Positions 46,083-56,683 of a DNA stretch of 64,000 nucleotides are shown here, one piece after another. The stretch is from Channallabes apus (Eukaryota; Chordata; Actinopteri; Siluriformes; Clariidae), in the NCBI GenBank assembly GCA_030522415.1, contig CM060121.1, positions 5,236,476 to 5,300,475 of the forward strand. Direction: 5' to 3'. Each line of letters starts with the position of its first letter. The first letter of the stretch is position 1. The notes beneath the pieces are model-generated. The model searched no databases. It was given only the letters and a program-made list of their open reading frames with translations, and was not told the origin of the DNA. Both the position numbers and the translations under genes were made by a program.

Positions 46083-47649
46083 TGTGGCAACGCCGTGGTA
46101 GGGCAAATGAATTTACTCGATTACGCCACCCCGAGGTTAACCGGGGAAATAACTAAGGTTCATTAGGCTAATGAATGAGAGACAAAAGGTACAAATGTAC
46201 AAACTTTATTATAATGTATTCTTAAAATAGTTTAAAATAACCATCCATGACATGCAATGCAAATGTCAAATACTCGTCACACCATAAAACAGGGAACACG
46301 GCAATCTGTGTACACATACAAAGGAGTAAAATGAAATAACACAAACAATAAAAAAAATACAATTTTTAGCACCGGCTTCTGGGCGGCAAAGGCCGACTAA
46401 AGAGGTCCCGGCCTTACGGGTGCACGTCACACATAAACACACACATCCACACCTTCACCCACAGGGAAGAAACGTGAACACCAGCTATGCTGCACTCCAG
46501 ACAATTATACTACCTCACAGTGTTCTAACACTAGCCTTCCCCAGCCCAATCGTACTCAAAATAAACAAACAAAACTATAAAACATAAACCACAAAAAGAC
46601 ATAAAGAGAACCACATTCTCATGGCTTTTTTAAACAGCAAAAAGAAACAAAAAAACAGAAAACAAAAACAACCATTACAGTTAAACAGACAATACAACAA
46701 GAAAAAGAAAACAATAATACAATTTCACCAGCTCAATGGAACACTATACGAAGTTCAGAGTTCTCCCTACGCTATATTACTTTCTCCACCCTAACTGCAT
46801 GAAAGCCGGGAACAGGAGCTCAATACGGCCTTCAAACCACAAGAGGGCAACCCTGAGCCATTGCTGCTATTACGGCGAATAAAATAACAAAAACACACTC
46901 CACAAAACCACCGAAGAAAAGACCCCGGAGACAGGACCACAAAGAGACGAAGAAGAGTCAGAGAAAAGAAGAGAAGAGACAGCGGCGCCGTCTTCAGTCG
47001 AGGCGGAAAGCCAATACTTTCGCCCTCACAAGACGCATCAACACTCCGTCAAATGTCCGTAGTTTACTAAAAGAAAAGAGATATAACTACCCCACATTTC
47101 TTGTTATAGGCCAGAGAAAGTGAAACTCACTTACCCGGACGACCCGTTGTACCACGTGAGTTGTACTGCCACCCACAGTTCGCAGCGAGCTCTGCAGGCT
47201 AACACCGGCACAAAAAAGAAACTGTGGCTAAAGGGTAAACAAATACCGATTAGCACCACCCAACGTCAGAACATACAGCACGTAAGGAGCATGTACCTAC
47301 CTGACAACAAGTGGACAGTCTGACTCGGCCGAATGACAATTATCCAATGGACACTCTAATGGAGAAGCTCAACCAGATGGCAATTCTCCCACAGACACTA
47401 ATGGAACAATAAACCCTCACATTAAAAAGGTAGGTGCCCACCTCTTCATTAGCCACCTAGCTACAAACAACACTTACCCACACCTTCGGTCCATACACAC
47501 ACCGTGAAAGCGGTCTCGATCGTGACGTGTGCCAGGTAGGACAAAAACCAGCCTTAAATACCATTGGGGACCATTCTGATAGGCTACCATTAATCACTAA
47601 TCACCTGCCTGTGAACCAATGGAAAAACTCCACTGCCCACATTGCCACA
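46083..47649 (-). repeat. 3' LTR
   Basis: Downstream LTR in element orientation. Starts TGTGGCAATG and ends TGCCACA on the minus strand. At 1,567 bp it is long for the family. A short plus-strand frame inside is also in the other LTR and is probably not a gene. Confidence 0.95.
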
Positions 47650-47820
47650 ATCTATCCTTAGCTCTTGAATCGTCGGCCCGACGATTGCCCAATGGACCTA
47701 AACCCAAGGCCTGAACAATGCAGACGTAGGGTTAAACGAGGCATTAACAGCCTCGACACTTACCACACTCGTTACGGCCCGAGGAAGATGGTAGGGATTA
47801 GAATGATGGCCGGCAGTAGA

Positions 47821-50800
47821 TCACCCTGTGCGTCTCACTGCCCCACCACCACAAGGGGGATCTGCAGAACCAGGATTGATCACAGGTGATTGACTTACAA
47901 CGCCCTGCCCTAATGGTTCAGAACTCGTCAGATCCTCAACGTCAGCACCTACCCCCAATGCCAATGAACTGGGGCCGGCTAAAACCCGGTCCTGACTCTG
48001 TAGCTCGATAGCAGTGGGCTGAGTCTCCGGTACCACCCGAACCAGGTCAACCTCCTCAAAGGAGGAAGACTCCTCAGGCAACGGCTCGTCGATGACTGAT
48101 GACGTACCCTCCGGAGAAGATACTGAAACTCCCACCCCTATTCTTGCCTTTAGCAACGAGCGATGAACATGCTTGACCCGATTCACATCATTTACTGGTG
48201 CAATGGTGTAAACCGAACCTCCTATCCCAGGCGCCTTTACCACCTGGTACACCACTGAGCTCCAGCAGTCCTGAATCTTATGACGACCCTTGAGACCATA
48301 GTTACGAAGATAAACTAGCTGGCCTACACCCAAGGGTACATCCCGGACACGAGAGTCGTACCTTTCCTTACGGCGTTCAGCAGCTAACTGTAGCTGTTCC
48401 CGAGCCCCTTCGAAAGCCACCTGCAACCTCGTCTGATGCTCTAGCACCCAGTTATTAACACTACCAGGACCTTTCTCCTGGCCACGACCCAACAGAAAAT
48501 CGACAGGCAGTCGTGGTTCTTGCCCAAACATCAGAAAGTATGGAGACTCCCCCGTCACCTGATGGGGAGTCGTGTTATAACAATAGAGTAACTGGGGGAG
48601 TGCAGAAACCCACTCATCCTTCCGCGAACTGGGCAGAGTGCGCAACAGATTATGCAGCGTCCGATTAAACCGCTCACACTGCCCATTACCTGCAGGATGC
48701 CATGGGGTGGTGCGAGACTTTTCCACCTGGTACAAGCTACACAGCTGCTGTATGAGGGACGACTCAAAACTGCGGCCCTGGTCCGAGTGGATGCGAGCAG
48801 GAACACCGAACTTGAAAAACCACTCGGACACCAACACCTGAGCCACGGTTTCGGCCCTCTGGTTCCGAGTAGGGATCGCCTGCGTGAATTTGGTGAACAC
48901 ATCAGTCATTACCAATACGTTCTCGACTCCTGAACGCGAGGGTTCGAGCAACGTAAAGTCAATGGCCAAGATCTCATTTGGTCTCTCTGCCAACAAATGG
49001 CCCATAAAACTCTGAGGCGCCAGCTGTGTATCCTTGGCCGCCTGGCATCGCTCACACCTACGGCACCACTGAGCCACATCAGCTGTCAGGCCTGGCCAAT
49101 AACAGCGTTGACGGACCAGCTCAGTTGTGCGGTCAATGCCCTGGTGCCCATGCCCTTCATGAACCCTAGCCAATACCTCCCCCTGCAAAGCAGACGGAAG
49201 GACCAGCTGCAAACTTTCCTCACCTCCATCTGGCCGACAGACACGGCGATGCAGCACGCCCTCCTTGTCCACCAATCGACCCCACTGGCGAAGCAACACC
49301 AGGGCAGCTTTAGACATCTGTCTACGCTCGACCGAAGACGGGAGAGCCCCTTGTCGCCAAAACCTCAACACCGGGCCAATAACCGGGTCGTCCTGCTGAC
49401 ACAAACCCAGGTCACCCCCAAAACCGGGCAGCACAGAGACCACCGCCTGGGTCGCCGATGGACGCAACCCTGCCGCAAACACCTGCTTGACGCTAACCGG
49501 TACCTCAACTCCCGGCAGCAGTGCACGTACTTCGTCCTGACCAGCAGGGTCCTGCCTGGAAAGGGCATCCGCATTTCTATTACTCCTACCGGATCGGTAC
49601 TTGATGGAGAAATCAAAGGCTGCAAGCTGGGCCGCCCAACGTTGTTCGGTGGCAGCCAGTTTAGCTGTAGTCAAATGGCTAAGGGGATTATTGTCAGTAT
49701 AAACAATACACTTATGCCCCAACAGATACTCCCGAAATTTTTCCGCCATGGCCCACTTGAGCGCCAAAAACTCCAACTTCATGGAGCTATAGTTAACCAT
49801 ATTGCGCTCAGTGGGCCTAAGACTCCGGCTAGCGTACGCGATAGGCCGCACTTTCCCACCCTGCTCCTGGGAAAGGACTGCCCCCAAACCACCGTGGCTT
49901 GCATCCACCTCTAGAATGAATGGGAGGGAGAAATCAGCATAGGCCAGCACTGGGGCTGTGGTAAGCCTGACCTTTAACTCCTCGAAGCTCTGCTGACACT
50001 GCTCCGACCAAACGTCAGAAAAACTCCTACCAACCCGTACTCGGGGTCTAACAGCGGCACACTCTGCCACCACCCGATGCAAGGGAGCTGCCAACTTTGC
50101 GAAGCCTTGCACAAAACGCCGATAGTAGCTGGCGAACCCCAGAAACGAGCATAGCTCAGACGCACTGGTGGGACAGCGCCACTGTGAAACTGCCTCGATC
50201 TTACCTGGGTCAGTGGATACGCCCTGCGCAGAAATAACGTGTCCTAGATACTTTACCTCTTTCTGGAAAAACGCACACTTCGCCAATTTAGCCTTCAAGC
50301 CCTCATGCTCCAAGCGACCAAGCACGACCTCCAACCGCTCCAAGTGCTGCGAAACGGAAGAGGAGAACACCACAATGTCATCTAAATACAACAATAGTGA
50401 GCTACCCTGTTGATCCCCGAACAATCGTTCCATCAGGCGCTGAAATGTGCTTGGAGCATTACACAGCCCGAAAGGCATACGATTGAACTCAAACAGGCCG
50501 AAGGGAGTACAAAATGCCGTCTTAGCTCTATCCTTTTCGAGGACAGGGACTTGTTTATAACCACTAGCCAGATCCATAGTGGAAAACCACCCGGCCCCCG
50601 TCAAGAAATCGAGCGACTCCTCAATGCGCGGAAGAGGAAAAGCATCCTTCCTCGTCTTTGCGTTTAATTGACGGTAGTCAACACACATACGCAGGCTCCC
50701 GTCCTTTTTCCGGACAAGCACTATAGGCGACGCATAGGGACTGCAACTCTCCCTGATAACGTTAGCCTCCAGGAGCTGATTGATATGTGCCTTAACTACC

Positions 50801-51900
50801 TCATATTCCGACGGCGGGATTCGCCTATAGCGCTGACGAACAGGCACTACATCCAACAACGGAATCTCGTGCGAAATCACATCGGTGCAACCCAGATCAC
50901 CCTCATGGGCTGAAAACACCGACTGATATCGCCTCAACAACGTTCTAACCTCAACTTGATCCTCCTGTGACAAGACAGACAGATCAACGGCTTCAATTTG
51001 GTCTTTTATTGGAGCAACTGTCTCCACGACTTGCGAATGCATCAGCACAGTCACTGACTCATCCTCAGTTACTCCTGCCGGCAGACTTACCACCTGAACG
51101 CTATTAAGTGTTCCTAACATTGTTCCAGCATACAGCATTACATCCATGGTCCCCACATTCACCACAGGCAAATAGACTGTACCACGGACGACTCTGACAA
51201 GCGCAGGCGAAGCCAGCAGTCCCGCTGGCAACCCGGATACCGGAGGCTCAAACAAAACAGTCCCTTCGGCATACTGTTCAGAGCATGTGGCTGGTACAAG
51301 TTTTAACATCCCACCTGGAACACGACACGACTCACGACCCCGCAATCTGGCCTTCCCCGGGTGTAGTACTAAGGACTGATCCTCCATTAAGTGACAGTGT
51401 TGTAACGCCTGTAAAACACACTTTGGGGCCTGCACTAAGGAAGGACACTCAAACAAGCCAGGGCCATACTGACCGAACAGCTCCTGGTAGCATCGGCTAA
51501 GGACATTCATCCCCAACACCCCAGGAACTCCAGTATTGATACCCCCAGGGGGATCCCTAACCACCAAAATCCCGCACTTAGGGATCAATCGATTACACAT
51601 TTCAATGTCCAACTCCATGTAGCCAATGTACGGAATCGACAACCCATTGGCCGCACGGTGCTGGAGCCAATGGCATGCCTTTAAACGATCTACACCCCAG
51701 GACTGAAAGTGCATTTGGAAGCAACTTTCAGTAATGGTGGACACCATCGACCCAGTGTCAACCAAACAAGGCACTTGGACCTTACCAATGTGGACAAGAA
51801 GATGAGGGCAAGATGACATTAAGTGAGAAAAAGCAGTACCCGAGCCATTCCCCTCCCCAACCGCGCTTTGACTCTGCAACGCGGTGGGGACTAGTTTCCC
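47821..51900 (-). CDS. Pol polyprotein of the complete gypsy element
   Basis: The frame is open from a TGA just upstream of the gag end to 47,821 and lies -1 to gag. Order: retropepsin with DTGS (near 51,758), reverse transcriptase with MCVDYRQLN and YLDD (near 50,380), RNase H with EVDASHGGLGA and YTDNNPL, integrase with an HHCC finger (HEGHGHQGIDRTTE...CERCQ) and DDE residues near AIDFT, HSDQGRSF and NGQCERFNRT, then a short C-terminal domain. There is no ATG at the frame start, consistent with a Gag-Pol frameshift product. It copies the RNA to DNA and inserts it. About 1,360 codons without a break. Confidence 0.95.
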   Translation of the reverse strand, partial: GKLVPTALQSQSAVGEGNGSGTAFSHLMSSCPHLLVHIGKVQVPCLVDTGSMVSTITESCFQMHFQSWGVDRLKACHWLQHRAANGLSIPYIGYMELDIEMCNRLIPKCGILVVRDPPGGINTGVPGVLGMNVLSRCYQELFGQYGPGLFECPSLVQAPKCVLQALQHCHLMEDQSLVLHPGKARLRGRESCRVPGGMLKLVPATCSEQYAEGTVLFEPPVSGLPAGLLASPALVRVVRGTVYLPVVNVGTMDVMLYAGTMLGTLNSVQVVSLPAGVTEDESVTVLMHSQVVETVAPIKDQIEAVDLSVLSQEDQVEVRTLLRRYQSVFSAHEGDLGCTDVISHEIPLLDVVPVRQRYRRIPPSEYEVVKAHINQLLEANVIRESCSPYASPIVLVRKKDGSLRMCVDYRQLNAKTRKDAFPLPRIEESLDFLTGAGWFSTMDLASGYKQVPVLEKDRAKTAFCTPFGLFEFNRMPFGLCNAPSTFQRLMERLFGDQQGSSLLLYLDDIVVFSSSVSQHLERLEVVLGRLEHEGLKAKLAKCAFFQKEVKYLGHVISAQGVSTDPGKIEAVSQWRCPTSASELCSFLGFASYYRRFVQGFAKLAAPLHRVVAECAAVRPRVRVGRSFSDVWSEQCQQSFEELKVRLTTAPVLAYADFSLPFILEVDASHGGLGAVLSQEQGGKVRPIAYASRSLRPTERNMVNYSSMKLEFLALKWAMAEKFREYLLGHKCIVYTDNNPLSHLTTAKLAATEQRWAAQLAAFDFSIKYRSGRSNRNADALSRQDPAGQDEVRALLPGVEVPVSVKQVFAAGLRPSATQAVVSVLPGFGGDLGLCQQDDPVIGPVLRFWRQGALPSSVERRQMSKAALVLLRQWGRLVDKEGVLHRRVCRPDGGEESLQLVLPSALQGEVLARVHEGHGHQGIDRTTELVRQRCYWPGLTADVAQWCRRCERCQAAKDTQLAPQSFMGHLLAERPNEILAIDFTLLEPSRSGVENVLVMTDVFTKFTQAIPTRNQRAETVAQVLVSEWFFKFGVPARIHSDQGRSFESSLIQQLCSLYQVEKSRTTPWHPAGNGQCERFNRTLHNLLRTLPSSRKDEWVSALPQLLYCYNTTPHQVTGESPYFLMFGQEPRLPVDFLLGRGQEKGPGSVNNWVLEHQTRLQVAFEGAREQLQLAAERRKERYDSRVRDVPLGVGQLVYLRNYGLKGRHKIQDCWSSVVYQVVKAPGIGGSVYTIAPVNDVNRVKHVHRSLLKARIGVGVSVSSPEGTSSVIDEPLPEESSSFEEVDLVRVVPETQPTAIELQSQDRVLAGPSSLALGVGADVEDLTSSEPLGQGVVSQSPVINPGSADPPCGGGAVRRTG
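51861..51900 (-). promoter_or_regulatory. predicted -1 frameshift site, gag/pol of the complete gypsy element
   Basis: GGGAAAC (51,894-51,900) is read TTG GGA AAC and followed at once by the gag stop TAG. Four bases after the heptamer, CCCCACCGCG can pair with CGCGGTTGGGG around a 14-nt loop, giving 10 bp with one bulged T. The heptamer phase, spacer and stem are those of classic -1 signals. Confidence 0.8.
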
Positions 51901-52967
51901 AACGGCGCAGATGAGTCAGACTGAACACTATTAGTTCGCGTCATAGCAATCGATGGAAAACGAGTAGGCACACGCTCCCCATCGCACTCTCGAGCAAAGT
52001 GCCCCGGTTTCTGACATCTTCGGCACACCATCTGGCTACGACGAGAAAATTGACTACTGGACTGGGGAGTCTGCAAGCGGGCGATACTTTGAGTTAACTT
52101 ACTTATCTGTTCCTGCTGCAACCGCAACATTTCTTTAACCTCACCCAACTCAGACTCCCGCCAAGACTGTGCGGGGTTCCCACGAGACTCACCCTGTACC
52201 CCATACTGAATACCATAAGCAGAGGGAAGTGAGTGACTACGACCCCTCGAACTCCCTGGCATACCTTCTCGTTCCCATCGGAGTGCTTCACCTCGTACGT
52301 CTAACATGGTCAGAGCGGGTTGACTTCGTACCAGCTGTTTAAGCTCTCGCCGAAGGGCGTTATCACTAACGTGCTCAATAAACTGGTCACGCAACAACAC
52401 TTGAAAATTTGGCATAGCGTAAGGCGACTTTTGCTTTACTTGCTCCAAGAGACCAATCAAAGCAAGGGAAAACTCCAACAAAGACTCTCCCTCCCGCTGT
52501 TTCCTGGAGAAGAAAGCTTCCTGCAAAGAAACATACGACTGTGAGCAACCGTACAACTCCCTTAACACAGAAATGATTGTTGTTGGATCATTACGTTCGC
52601 CCACGGAACGATAGCGAATCTCCTCTCTGCCCTCTCCCTCCAAATGATCAAAGAGGAAGAAAGCCTTATCAGCGACTGACATATGACGAGACTGCATACA
52701 AGCCTGGGCTTCCTCAATCCATTCCTCAATGGCTACACCGGACCTGCCACTAAATTTTGCACATCTGCGATCTCGAGGTACCAAAACATACCTTTCTGGC
52801 AGGACAGCACGCTCCGCACCTGACTGCAATGTGGGGAGAGGAGGTTCATCAGTAACAGATGGCCCACTGGGACCCGGCTGGGCGGACGATTGATCTTGCC
52901 GCAACCGCTCATTATCTGCTCGTAACTGAGCTACCATCTCCCTCAACTCACGCAATTCCTCCTCCAT
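51891..52967 (-). CDS. Gag polyprotein of the complete gypsy element
   Basis: 358 residues from the ATG at 52,967-52,965 (MEEELRELREMVAQL). An N-terminal heptad-like stretch suggests a coiled coil. A Gag core follows (KFSGRSGVAIEEWIEEAQAC, then SYVSLQEAFFSRKQREGESL), and a CCHC zinc knuckle CRRCQKPGHFARECDG with all metal ligands sits near the C-terminus. In the family, Gag builds the particle and the knuckle binds the RNA. The frame ends at the slippery site; most ribosomes would stop there. Confidence 0.92.
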   Translation of the reverse strand: MEEELRELREMVAQLRADNERLRQDQSSAQPGPSGPSVTDEPPLPTLQSGAERAVLPERYVLVPRDRRCAKFSGRSGVAIEEWIEEAQACMQSRHMSVADKAFFLFDHLEGEGREEIRYRSVGERNDPTTIISVLRELYGCSQSYVSLQEAFFSRKQREGESLLEFSLALIGLLEQVKQKSPYAMPNFQVLLRDQFIEHVSDNALRRELKQLVRSQPALTMLDVRGEALRWEREGMPGSSRGRSHSLPSAYGIQYGVQGESRGNPAQSWRESELGEVKEMLRLQQEQISKLTQSIARLQTPQSSSQFSRRSQMVCRRCQKPGHFARECDGERVPTRFPSIAMTRTNSVQSDSSAPLGN

Positions 52968-53160
52968 ACCTGAAACACAATGGAGGCACACCGGACGTCG
53001 CCGCTGTCTCTTCTCCAACTCAACGTCTCCCTAAAACAAAAACACTGACAAAACGGAAAAAAAAAAAGAAACAAACCAACCAACCAAAATCAAGTACACA
53101 GATCAACCAACAAGATATATGTACATCTGTACCCCAGTCTCTCAAGAAGGAAAACAGCCA

Positions 53161-53178
53161 ATCCTGCCGATTACGCCA
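53161..53178 (-). promoter_or_regulatory. primer binding site of the complete gypsy element
   Basis: TGGCGTAATCGGCAGGAT on the minus strand, four T residues after the 5' LTR. It starts with TGG, complementary to a tRNA CCA end; I could not assign the tRNA. Confidence 0.65.
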
Positions 53179-53182
53179 AAAA

Positions 53183-54749
53183 TGTGGCAACGCCGTGGTA
53201 GGGCAAATGAATTTACTCGATTACGCCACCCCGAGGTTAACCGGGGAAATAACTAAGGTTCATTAGGCTAATGAATGAGAGACAAAAGGTACAAATGTAC
53301 AAACTTTATTATAATGTATTCTTAAAATAGTTTAAAATAACCATCCATGACATGCAATGCAAATGTCAAATACTCGTCACACCATAAAACAGGGAACACG
53401 GCAATCTGTGTACACATACAAAGGAGTAAAATGAAATAACACAAACAATAAAAAAAATACAATTTTTAGCACCGGCTTCTGGGCGGCAAAGGCCGACTAA
53501 AGAGGTCCCGGCCTTACGGGTGCACGTCACACATAAACACACACATCCACACCTTCACCCACAGGGAAGAAACGTGAACACCAGCTATGCTGCACTCCAG
53601 ACAATTATACTACCTCACAGTGTTCTAACACTAGCCTTCCCCAGCCCAACCGTACTCAAAATAAACAAACAAAACTATAAAACATAAACCACAAAAAGAC
53701 ATAAAGAGAACCACATTCTCATGGCTTTTTTAAACAGCAAAAAGAAACAAAAAAACAGAAAACAAAAACAACCATTACAGTTAAACAGACAATACAACAA
53801 GAAAAAGAAAACAATAATACAATTTCACCAGCTCAATGGAACACTATACGAAGTTCAGAGTTCTCCCTACGCTATATTACTTTCTCCACCCTAACTGCAT
53901 GAAAGCCGGGAACAGGAGCTCAATACGGCCTTCAAACCACAAGAGGGCAACCCTGAGCCATTGCTGCTATTACGGCGAATAAAATAACAAAAACACACTC
54001 CACAAAACCACCGAAGAAAAGACCCCGGAGACAGGACCACAAAGAGACGAAGAAGAGTCAGAGAAAAGAAGAGAAGAGACAGCGGCGCCGTCTTCAGTCG
54101 AGGCGGAAAGCCAATACTTTCGCCCTCACAAGACGCATAAACACTCCGTCAAATGTCCGTAGTTTACTAAAAGAAAAGAGATATAACTACCCCACATTTC
54201 TTGTTATAGGCCAGAGAAAGTGAAACTCACTTACCCGGACGACCCGTTGTACCACGTGAGTTGTACTGCCACCCACAGTTCGCAGCGAGCTCTGCAGGCT
54301 AACACCGGCACAAAAAAGAAACTGTGGCTAAAGGGTAAACAAATACCGATTAGCACCACCCAACGTCAGAACATACAGCACGTAAGGAGCATGTACCTAC
54401 CTGACAACAAGTGGACAGTCTGACTCGGCCGAATGACAATTATCCAATGGACACTCTAATGGAGAAGCTCAACCAGATGGCAATTCTCCCACAGACACTA
54501 ATGGAACAATAAACCCTCACATTAAAAAGGTAGGTGCCCACCTCTTCATTAGCCACCTAGCTACAAACAACACTTACCCACACCTTCGGTCCATACACAC
54601 ACCGTGAAAGCGGTCTCGATCGTGACGTGTGCCAGGTAGGACAAAAACCAGCCTTAAATACCATTGGGGACCATTCTGATAGGCTACCATTAATCACTAA
54701 TCACCTGCCTGTGAACCAATGGAAAAACTCCACTGCCCACATTGCCACA
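53183..54749 (-). repeat. 5' LTR
   Basis: Upstream LTR in element orientation, 1,567 bp and nearly identical to the 3' LTR. It should hold the promoter and polyadenylation signals of the element. Confidence 0.95.
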
Positions 54750-55479
54750 TATATATATATTATCCGTTATTCAGACAATTTATGTAATCTGTACACCTAG
54801 GATATTACAACACCCTTCTGCTGTAAGGGACCACTTCCTGTTTAGCCAGGGATTTAAACTGGTATTTGGAACTCTGACAATGATTAGTGATTGAGACAGC
54901 AGCGATTCCCAATCAATTAGTGTGTGTGTCTGTGTGTGAAAGTCATCCTACAAGCCCCGCCCCAATAACCCGCCGCCCCCTCTGTTAATCCTGCTGTTAT
55001 ACCCCTATCTCATCTATGCGGTTTAACTATCCGAGGACTGACGCGCGGAAAGATGGAAACCTAATCACAGCGGCAAAACTCGCGGTGAATCATGATGAAC
55101 CGTACTTACGGCCTGCGTAGGTGAGATAGGGGTATTAGTAGTTAACAAATTATGAACCATGTGTGTGTGTGTATGTGTGTGTGTGTGTCTGCTCAAAGAC
55201 ACCTTAATGCTGAGGTGTGGGAAAGTAGTATAGAAATGTTCATGAACTATGTTATACACCAGGAACACCATGAGTGTATAAAAGTTCCGAAAATAAATAA
55301 TTTTTTGTAAAAATATTCAAATGCCATGTGCGAGCACTGGGTCATGGAACCTCATGACAAGTGGAGGTAATTACCTGTACTTTTTTGGAGAGGAAACCAG
55401 ACCAGAACACTGCAGATATTATGAAAATGGCATGTACAGTATATTGAATGCATGTTTCTCTGTAAACACAACTCTATAG
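54750..55479. other. intergenic stretch with (TG)n
   Basis: Begins with a TA tract continuing the insertion target. A TG microsatellite lies near 55,158-55,190, and GC-rich CCCCGCCCCAATAACCCGCC near 54,956. TACAGTA near 55,437. No gene seen. Confidence 0.5.
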
Positions 55480-55518
55480 GGATTTTGTACAGCTGAGTAA
55501 CATGTTTGTACCACTGTG
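55480..55518 (-). promoter_or_regulatory. V recombination signal sequence, 23-bp spacer
   Basis: CACAGTG (55,512-55,518), 23-bp spacer, ACAAAATCC (55,480-55,488). One nonamer mismatch. Confidence 0.9.
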
Positions 55519-56006
55519 GTTTCTTGCACAGTAATAAACAGCAGAGTCGTGGACAGTCAAACCAGTCAGCTGCAGGTACACCATGTTTTTGGAGTTGTCT
55601 CTGGTAATTTCCAAACGTCCTACAATGTGTTTGGCATATACTGTTTTACTGGCATCATACCAGATAAGCCCAATCCATTCCAGTGCTTTTCCAGCTTGTT
55701 GTCTAATCCAGTGCATGCCATAGCTACCAAAATTAAACCCAGATCCTTTACAGGAAAGACTCAGTGTTTCTCCAGGCTTTTTCAACACTGACCCAGTGGG
55801 AATAGACTCAAGACTTTGACACTGAATACCTGCAACATAAAAGGAAAAACAATAGTATATTAAAAGAATCCCAGTTTTGAAATATATCTGATATTCAGTT
55901 TGAAAACTCACAGGATAAGCGGTATAGAACATGAGTGAGAGAGAGAGTTTGAGAACTGACTGATGATGCTGATTAGTAGTAGGAATAAGGAGAGTTGGAT
56001 CTTCAT
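55519..56006 (-). CDS. IGHV gene, family 3 (QSLESIP type)
   Basis: Leader exon 55,961-56,006 (MKIQLSLFLLLISII, donor GTCAGT, phase 1) and V exon 55,519-55,829 after TTTTATGTTGCAG. Residues: QSLESIPTGSVLKKPGE, first cysteine (SLSCKGSGF), SYGMHWIRQQAGKALEWIG, a CDR2 with WYDASKTV, RLEITRDNSKNMVYLQL and DSAVYYCARN. No stop within V. It is the only intact member of its family here; relatives at 20.8 and 39.4 kb are dead. RSS and octamer are good. Confidence 0.93.
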
Positions 56007-56083
56007 GGTGAGTATTGATGAGACTCGACTGCTCTACTCAGTTCATCAGCACATAAATACTGCATAGACACACAGCACTCTGG

Positions 56084-56091
56084 ATTTGCAT
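56084..56091 (-). promoter_or_regulatory. Ig octamer ATGCAAAT
   Basis: Exact octamer on the minus strand about 80 bp upstream of the leader ATG, with TATA-like GTATTTATG between. Confidence 0.85.
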
Positions 56092-56340
56092 TATGACATC
56101 ATGATGGAATAAATTTGTAAGTCATGATAATGTGAAAATGTTTTTTCAGGGTGTTGTTAAGATTTTAATTGTTGTTATTATTTTTGTTGTCAATTTCCGA
56201 AAGCAGTGCACCAACAACTGTTTTATTCCTTATAAATGAAATTCTGCAAAAAATTTTTACTATTAAATAAATATTGAATTATGTGTAAACTTTACTACAA
56301 ACTATTTAAACAATTAACAGACTTTAATCTACATTGCTGT

Positions 56341-56683
56341 TGTCACGATTCCCTCCGTGTCTGCGTCTGGTGCGTGTTCGTGGCATGAATGCGGAGGCAA
56401 GCTGACGGTTCAATAAGTTCCTTTTATTAAACATAAACCAAAGGAAAACACCAAACACAAACAAATCCTACATCAACAAAAGCTAGACGCCTGACTGCTG
56501 TTCAGCCAGGCTATTTATACAGAACTTAATCAAACAATAATTGGCTTCCCTCGGTTCAGGTGAGCTTCTACGTCACCTGACCAAGGTGCAATCTGGGAAC
56601 TGAAGTCAAAACGAAACTTAAAACAAACTACAAAACAAAACCAAAAACGGGCGTTAGGCGCCCTCTAGGGGTTAACCATCACA
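56341..56683 (-). repeat. 3' LTR of the minisatellite element
   Basis: Minus strand begins TGTGATGGTTAACCCCTAGA and ends GGGAATCGTGACA. Confidence 0.9.

Larger units (their letters stand above)
46083..54749 (-). mobile_element. complete Ty3/gypsy-type LTR retrotransposon
   Basis: Two 1,567-bp LTRs (46,083-47,649 and 53,183-54,749), each TGTGGCA...TGCCACA, flank gag and pol with intact frames. TATA occurs directly outside both ends and may be a 4-bp target duplication. By eye the LTRs differ at only two positions (near 46,551 and 47,036), so the insertion is very recent. All proteins, a primer binding site and a frameshift signal are present, so it could be autonomous. Confidence 0.95.

Noticed and set aside
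47120..47323. 67-residue plus-strand frame, also at 54,220
   Set aside because: Lies in the LTRs antisense to the element; conservation is explained by LTR identity.
48997..49914. 305-codon plus-strand frame
   Set aside because: Antisense shadow of the gypsy pol gene, without recognisable motifs.
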